Shown here: piece after piece, positions 59,601 to 64,000 of the stretch
How positions within the stretch are numbered: position 1 is the stretch's first letter
Layout: the number at the start of each line of letters is the position of its first letter
Assembly (NCBI RefSeq): GCF_032854445.1
Contig: NC_088297.1
Coordinates: 20,099,127-20,163,126 of the forward strand
Source: Liolophura sinensis
Lineage: Eukaryota; Mollusca; Polyplacophora; Chitonida; Chitonidae
DNA: 64,000 nt
Direction: 5' to 3'
Made by a program: the position numbers and the translations under genes
The notes under the pieces: model-generated
The model's input: the letters and a program-made list of their open reading frames with translations, nothing else
What the model was told of the DNA's origin: nothing
The model's database searches: none

Positions 59601-61447
59601 ATGAGCCCCGTAAATATACACAACTCACAACGCCATGGTTTGTAACCCTTCATATTTCAGACCATCATGAGGCACAAAGAACCCTGTGTCATTCATCCAA
59701 CCATCAACGTCACAAAACAGGAATGATGGGCACCAAAAATGGTATCAATGGCATTGCTATGTTCTAGAAACAGTAAGCGATGGATACTTTAAATACAATT
59801 TTACACTGGATAATTGTTAATATTTTACATTAAAAAATGAATTATTTTCACAAAGAAAACTTTCGCAATCTTGTGCCATAATAGGGCCTATGAGAGACAC
59901 ACGTTCTTCAGAGTTCCACGCTGAAGCACATATACAGGAAGATAGGGATAGAACCCTTGCAGTGCAAGCCTTTGCCTACATGAGTTTTTGGGGGAATGGA
60001 ACATGTTTTAAATGTTTAAAAATCTACACTCTACCTTTGCTTACGACTTATTTGTTTCTTTTTCTTTTGTAATGATATCTATACATGTCAGTAGTTCCTT
60101 AGATCACACTAAGCACTGGTACTTCTTGAATTCTGACATTCATCATAACACTAAGTCCATTGTCGCCTCTCAAACAAACCACTGCACATCTGCGAATTCC
60201 AGCTCGTTGGGGCTAATTTCAAAAAAGTCCGTGCTGAAGGCACCCAAATTTACCTGCACTGCCCATTATGCCCATTTCGACTGAATTAAGAAGGTTGAAG
60301 TTGTTCTTACAGACTGCAATCGAAATATAATAGTTTTCTCAAGTATTTCAATGCCAAAACTCAGTTGCATTTTACATCCAGAAGCGGGAACTGTTTTGTC
60401 GGAGTGCCAAGTTGGATCTTAGATCGGATCTAGTTTTAGGCAGACCAATCAGTCTGGTTTTAGTCTTCAGTAGGCCATGCCTTATAAATGTCACAAGACC
60501 AATATAACATAGCATAGAAAATATCATTATGCTCAAAATCATTGTTAAGTATGCTAACAGTAACATTTGGTAAAAGTTGATTATGGAATACCATATTAAT
60601 ACATGTTATATATTAAGTATAGTAACTATGGTATTATGGTACAAGATAACTATGGTACCATGATTCAAGATAACTATGAAAAGAGGTAACATGAGAGGTA
60701 ACTTGGGTATGAAGTAAGATGAAACCTTGTTAGTGTAAGGCTTAAACACATTCTTCATTTTGGGGGGAGTGGCACTGGCACATATATAGAATCTTGGTAG
60801 ACTGGCATAAGAGTTTAAAATACACTAATGGAATGCATGGTTATCCCCACAACAAATCTCAATATATGGCTTACATAAAATAAATAATTCATAAGCAAAG
60901 GCAGTATGTCGATTTGTTAAACTTTCACATAATGATGGGCTCTGAACTGCCTTGTTATACCATCGACTTCAGGACGACTTCAATCAAAAATTCTAATGAA
61001 CGAGGCACCTGACTAGGCCCTATATGGGGTTACAACACCGGCGTTCTCAATTCAGCCAATTCAGCAAAATGGAAGCACTGGAATAAACTCAAGGGGTGTT
61101 TACAGGAGTTAAGTGCAGTAATCCTAAACCAAAACAAGCATTCCTTACCCTCTCCAGATAATCAGCCTTCTTGAATAAGTTATTGCTATCAGATGCAGTA
61201 ATGAAATGAATAGGAAGAAGAATTCATAAACACGTATCAATCATTCTATCTTCCATTTTACATCGAAGTACAGACTTGCCTCCTGATCTTAATATTTTTT
61301 CAGTGGAATTTATGCATATGCTTGTCGTATTTTACAGAAAACAAAAAAAGTAAAAGAAGAAAGATCAGCAACCTTGCCCGATTCAGCATTTCCAATGCTG
61401 ATAATTTTGATCCTCAGGGGTCGGCTTATCTTTGTCTTAGTATCCAT
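47510..61447 (-). CDS. DNAJC27: DNAJC27 (RBJ), Rab-like GTPase with C-terminal J domain, seven coding exons
   Basis: The coding exons on the minus strand are 61447-61373, 59350-59268, 56890-56821, 56042-55878, 54626-54507, 50689-50529 and 47642-47510. Their sum is 807 nt, giving 268 residues plus TGA, close to the length I recall for the vertebrate protein (about 273). All six introns are GT-AG and the frame stays open throughout. The GTPase motifs appear in order: P-loop GNAESGKS (about residues 20-27), switch I threonine in ATIGIDYG, G3 DMAGHP (the family's variant, lacking the usual Gln), G4 NKVD formed across the exon 4/5 junction, and G5 TSAQ. The C-terminal part is a short J domain with HPDK (about residue 240). 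The end, KRAT, has no prenylation cysteine. In vertebrates the family is reported to act in MEK/ERK signalling; that role here is inference. Introns 2, 5 and 6 hold large minisatellites. Confidence 0.95.
48540..48770 (+). repeat. family G 5' part with poly(A), in DNAJC27 intron 6
   Basis: CTCAGATAGCAGTGCCGGGC and GTTGTCAAGGACAGCCATTG are nearly identical to 35.82 kb. The copy ends in about 20 A, like a retroposed tail. Confidence 0.75.
49180..50510. repeat. 17/34-bp purine-rich tandem array in DNAJC27 intron 6
   Basis: The left two thirds are a degenerate 17-bp repeat around GGTAAAACAGGCAGAGG. The right third (about 50.10-50.49 kb) is a cleaner 34-bp dimer of AGTAAAACACACAGAGG and GATAAAACAGGAAGAGG. 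On the transcribed strand it is pyrimidine-rich. It ends about 20-25 bp from the exon 6 donor. An outlying scrap occurs at 48.37-48.44 kb. Confidence 0.93.
50529..50689 (-). CDS. DNAJC27: DNAJC27 coding exon 6
   Basis: The acceptor is TTTGTCAG|GTG and the donor AA|GTGAGT. The exon runs VLFDGVVSAVENGGRK, then YTKEQIEAIQKLKNSKTDHD and KLGLLPGAS. It joins the GTPase domain to the J domain and ends in phase 2. A 1.3-kb 17/34-bp array begins about 25 bp inside the next intron (47643-50528). Confidence 0.94.
52260..53318. repeat. minisatellite, 95-bp unit, about 11 copies, in DNAJC27 intron 5
   Basis: The core CAGCTGACAGTGTGTGATAA repeats every 95 bp. The copies are almost identical, with recurring single-base variants (GCTATATC/GCTGTATC, CAGCGATC/CAGTGATC). 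Such homogeneity suggests recent expansion or gene conversion. Confidence 0.95.
54507..54626 (-). CDS. DNAJC27: DNAJC27 coding exon 5
   Basis: The acceptor is GCTCAG|GTG and the donor CAG|GTGAGG. Its 40 codons begin VDRRPRVVDETEGRVW, include FETSAQTGEGITEMFQ with the G5 box, and are flanked by phase-0 introns. The next intron (50690-54506) is 3.8 kb and carries the 95-bp array. Confidence 0.94.
55555..55806 (-). mobile_element. SINE-A in DNAJC27 intron 4
   Basis: TTTGATTGGTGTTTTACGCC through GAGGCTCCTGGGTCAGTGCG and a decayed tRNA head ending AAGCCCCTC. It is in the same orientation as the gene. Confidence 0.9.
55878..56042 (-). CDS. DNAJC27: DNAJC27 coding exon 4
   Basis: The acceptor is TCCTAG|GTG and the donor AAG|GTATGT. 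Its 55 codons run VRNEFYRDTQGAVLVYDV to the end at CVCANK, so the G4 box NKxD is split after NK. The first base of the exon is the G of a GTG valine codon, which could be misread as an alternative start. The next intron (54627-55877) holds a SINE at about 55.56-55.80 kb. Confidence 0.95.
56450..56800 (-). mobile_element. SINE-B-like repeat in DNAJC27 intron 3, interrupted by SINE-A
   Basis: Left part CTCAAGAATTTGTCACTTG; right part AAGTAAACCACTGACAAATG and a head region to about 56.80 kb. Confidence 0.65.
56506..56627 (-). mobile_element. SINE-A, 5'-truncated, nested in SINE-B
   Basis: A 10-bp duplication GTCTGGTTTA flanks it at 56496-56505 and 56628-56637. The interrupted sequence on both sides is SINE-B-like. 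Confidence 0.88.
56821..56890 (-). CDS. DNAJC27: DNAJC27 coding exon 3
   Basis: The acceptor is CTTTCAG|G and the donor GAG|GTGGGT. The exon encodes VNVKDKEVKVNIFDMAGHP and then IFYE, which holds the G3 box. DMAGHP in place of DTAGQE is the known form in this family, so the missing glutamine is not damage. The next intron (56043-56820) contains one SINE inserted in another. Confidence 0.95.
56945..58452. repeat. minisatellite, 68-bp unit, about 22 copies, in DNAJC27 intron 2
   Basis: The core GAAGTCAGACGAGGATAGAA repeats every 68 bp, followed by TCACATCCACTACTACTTCA. A distinctive pair of units (GGATAAAATGCGTC, then TTATGAAGATGAAG) recurs at about 56971, 57309 and 57719, revealing higher-order blocks of five and six units. 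Confidence 0.95.
59268..59350 (-). CDS. DNAJC27: DNAJC27 coding exon 2
   Basis: The acceptor is TTTCAG|AGC and the donor AA|GTAAGT. The exon encodes SCIIKRYCERRF then VHKYLATIGIDYGVT, completing the P-loop (GKSC) and switch I. It ends in phase 2, and the split codon becomes lysine with exon 3. The next intron (56891-59267) is mostly filled by a 68-bp minisatellite. Confidence 0.95.
61373..61447 (-). CDS. DNAJC27: DNAJC27 coding exon 1
   Basis: This exon encodes 25 residues beginning MDTKTKISRPLRIK and ending GNAESGK, so the P-loop is cut after its lysine. The ATG at 61447 is chosen because the next 12 residues lead directly into the conserved RPLRIKIISIGNAE strand. The donor is AAG|GTTGCT, a weak match after GT, but phase 0 fits exon 2 exactly. 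The following intron spans 59351-61372, and I see no repeat array in it. Confidence 0.93.
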
Positions 61448-62054
61448 GATAAAATCTTCTCGCAAAAGTCAGAATGAACGTATCCTATTTTCATGACATC
61501 AGTGTCAAAAAACATCAACATGAAGACCGGAACATTGTTGTTTACATCGTTGTTGTTGTTATGGGAAAATCAGCGTCGACCAGCATTGCCGCTTCGGTCA
61601 CTTTGATTTCTGCATGTCAGAGTCAGGGAACGTTTTTCACACTGTACAAAATCTCCCTTAGCAGATATGTGCCAAAAATAAATTCAGAGAACGGTCTTAA
61701 ACGTGTGAGACACTTAGTTTTTTGACAAGGCATTGACAAGCCTGTCAATGATTTCAGAGAAACACCATGCTCACTTTTTATTGGCTGAGATTTACTTCCT
61801 GAGGCGTCTAGTGCGCGATCAGGCCAACTTCGCCAGGGACCATATACAAATAACGCAAAGCATACGGTGGGTCATTCCAACCACATACCATATTCATTTA
61901 ACAAACAGTGATGAAAATTAGGTAATTTACAGTATACTACAAGCTAAACTGTGTCCAAATCACCTTTTGTTTCATTTATTTATTCGAATGAGAATAACTG
62001 TCGTAAATGGAATATACTGTACTTTGCTCAAGTGAATTTAGTGTTATTGTGCCG
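61448..62054. other. upstream region of DNAJC27
   Basis: No TATA box or initiator could be fixed. Short chance frames only. Confidence 0.4.
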
Positions 62055-62148
62055 GTATGTTAAATGTGATGACAACACAATATTTTGAGTAATTTTAAAC
62101 CAGTAATTCCTAATAAATTGCAATTTACATCACTGCATTTTTTGTTTG
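62055..62148 (+). repeat. family E copy
   Basis: TAAATGTGATGACAACACAA, GAGTAATTTTAAACCAGTAA, TGCAATTTACATCACTGCAT. Confidence 0.7.
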
Positions 62149-62166
62149 TTTTTGTTTTTTCTTCTT

Positions 62167-62192
62167 GTGTGTGTGTGTGTGTGTGTGTGTTT
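62167..62192. repeat. (GT)n microsatellite
   Basis: An uninterrupted GT run lies between family E and family D copies. Confidence 0.9.
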
Positions 62193-62204
62193 TACCTGAT
62201 TATG

Positions 62205-62400
62205 TTTAAGCATTGGAGCCAGGGGGAGTGTAATTTGCTACTATTTAAGCATTCACATGAAGAGTTATAATAACACCCTAACTGAGGTAAACTGACAAGA
62301 GGACGTATTTCACCGGTTACCAACCATTTGTCAGCAATCTCGCTATATAAGTCTATAATTTTCCTGCATGAAATAAGATTGATTTTAACAATAATAAACG
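62205..62400 (-). repeat. family D copy
   Basis: Complement of the family marks: TTTAAGCATTCACATGAA, AACTGAGGTAAACTGACAAG, ACCATTTGTCAGC. Confidence 0.75.
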
Positions 62401-62454
62401 AGCACACATCACCATCAAGGTAAATGCTATCAAATTCCAGGATTTAGAAAGTTG

Positions 62455-63095
62455 TGCATCGTGTAACTGGATTTTGGCGGTTGAGTTGGAACTGTCAATT
62501 ACTCCAGTCACATGAAATGTTACGTGATGATTTCAATCAACCTTACAAATTTACTGCAAAAACTAGTGTGTCAAGTTATCCCATCAAACGCTTTCACTCT
62601 TTTTTTTTTTTTTTAAGTTTTACAATGAGGACTATTTTCTTTTAAGTAAATATGGGCCGAGCGTCCAAAATTCTGGTGCTCTGCTTCATGATTGTGTCCA
62701 ATTCCGCTAGGGGCATTCTATTCATCCTGTTAAATATATATGGATATATGCATATTGGATATATGAACCGTTGTAATCAAAGCGCAAGTGAGATACATTT
62801 TCTATTGTAGACAACTTTTATACAAGCATAGTACACGATTTGAATACTGATTTCATTCATTCGCAAAGAACATACTTTTCCAACATCATTGAAAACTGCT
62901 GACTGCTTCTCTTTGCACGCAGGATTCAGTTCTCATTTCGTATATACGTTCTTTATACGTTCTTGCGTATATTGGTTCTTTGGTGGTTGGTGTTTAAAGT
63001 CGTTTTGGGAATTGGCTTTGCGATTCATTATAGTCGTCCATATTGGTTGACGACTGGTATACGCATGTCTGTTTGGACGCATAGATTGCAAGGGT
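62455..63095 (+). repeat. family F, long copy
   Basis: TTATCCCATCAAACGCTTTC, GAACCGTTGTAATCAAAGCG, GGTATACGCATGTCTGTTTG, GACGCATAGATT. Confidence 0.8.
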
Positions 63096-63247
63096 CCATA
63101 CCCAAGACAGGAAACAGCCGATTTATCTGACCTCCAAAACCTCAAATTGGAGCAAACTGATTGGTGGTATGAAGGCTTCATTTTTGTCAAGCAGCAAGCA
63201 AAATTATGGTTTTAAAACTTTGTAGATGTGGTCTCCTCTTTAAAGCA

Positions 63248-63304
63248 AAGCAAATTTTACGCCGTGCTCAAGAATATTTCACTTAGGCGACGGCGGCCAG
63301 CAAG
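63248..63304 (-). mobile_element. SINE-A scrap
   Basis: TTTTACGCCGTGCTCAAGAA through GACGGCGGCCAGCAAG. Confidence 0.75.
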
Positions 63305-63404
63305 TCAAAATGCTACGGTGGTCAGTTAAATGTTATAGGTGGAGAGAACCTTTATAAATCACCAGTCTCCGGCACGCAAATGACTAACTAGTCTACATGG
63401 TATA

Positions 63405-63610
63405 AAAGATTACAGCATAGGAAATAAAACCAGAGCAGTGAGCACAGTGTGACAGTTGACTATAATGGTCGGATGTAAATGGTGAAATCTGGCCTCTTGT
63501 GAGTTTACATCAGTTAGTTTTTTTATTCCGACTGTTCTTGACCTTAAACTGTATCAATGTACACGTCCCTCCATCGCTCCGTGGCTTAAGCAGAATTATG
63601 TAAAAGAAAC
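63405..63610 (+). repeat. family D copy
   Basis: AACCAGAGCAGTGAGCACAG, TGGCCTCTTGTGAGTTTACA, GTGGCTTAAGCAGAATTATG. Confidence 0.75.
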
Positions 63611-63764
63611 AAAAGGAAAAGAATGAGATACATGGATGCCCATATAAGGAGTGAGCTTCTTCAGCATATCGGGGGCAAGCGATCTCCATCGAACTTCATA
63701 TATAGATTTACCTGAACGATCATATACCAGCGCAATAGACCTTTCATCCCCCCCCCCCCCCCCC

Positions 63765-63960
63765 TTCCCATCCGCTTCGGGAGGCAGTAGATCCAGGGTC
63801 AATACTGGGTCGGATCACACCTAAGACCTTAAAAGAGGAAGTTGTAACTTCCTTGCCTGGCGTTCAGCATTAAGGGGATAGTGCAACAACTTGTTGACCC
63901 CTATCAGTACAACGGCTCGGGTGGGGCGACTTCCTGTATTCGCGTCTTTAAAGTGAATAC
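63765..63960 (+). mobile_element. SINE-C fragment
   Basis: GATCACACCTAAGACCTTAA, GGCGTTCAGCATTAAGGGGA and GGCTCGGGTGGGGCGACTT match the complement of the 26.2-kb copy. A 17-C run (63748-63764) precedes it. Confidence 0.75.
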
Positions 63961-64000
63961 AAAAGGCGTTGTAATTTAGGTTCGTTTATTGTCCTTGTCT

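Overview
The window looks like a repeat-rich stretch of a lophotrochozoan nuclear genome, most likely a mollusc and perhaps a bivalve. The clues are AT-rich, intron-bearing sequence, about fifteen copies of a tRNA-derived SINE of the type common in molluscs, and secreted tectonin-propeller lectin genes. This placement is inference; no marker gene settles the species. Only three host protein-coding genes could be supported, and all three could be modelled exon by exon with reading-frame-compatible GT-AG introns.

Layout. 0-17 kb: repeats only, namely five minisatellites (units 29, 34, 85, 50 and 27 bp), SINEs and several unnamed interspersed families. 17.9-18.5 kb: broken PIF/Harbinger transposase. 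19.27-21.40 kb (minus) and 27.43-30.03 kb (plus): a divergent pair of paralogous secreted tectonin lectins. Each has a 20-nt first coding exon and a phase-2 intron inside the signal peptide. 30-39.8 kb: SINEs and repeat family G. 39.84-44.88 kb: a broken Ty3/Gypsy LTR retrotransposon with both LTRs and a 5-bp target duplication. 47.51-61.45 kb (minus): a complete seven-coding-exon DNAJC27 (RBJ) gene for a Rab-like GTPase with a C-terminal J domain. Three of its six introns hold large, unrelated tandem arrays (17/34, 95 and 68 bp). 61.5-64 kb: repeats again.

The two lectins are predicted to be secreted six-bladed propellers that bind sugars or microbial surfaces (tachylectin-1/fish-egg-lectin family). 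DNAJC27 is an intracellular GTPase/co-chaperone with no evident link to them. The most interesting structures are: the lectin pair; a 50-bp minisatellite that arose inside one copy of an interspersed repeat; a perfect 37-bp inverted repeat with a 21-bp loop; a SINE-built fold-back; a nested SINE-in-inverted-repeat insertion with a 12-bp target duplication; and arrays that are stop-free in all three frames of one strand and so imitate long proteins. No CRISPR, operon or prokaryotic feature is present. I found no convincing wholly new gene system.
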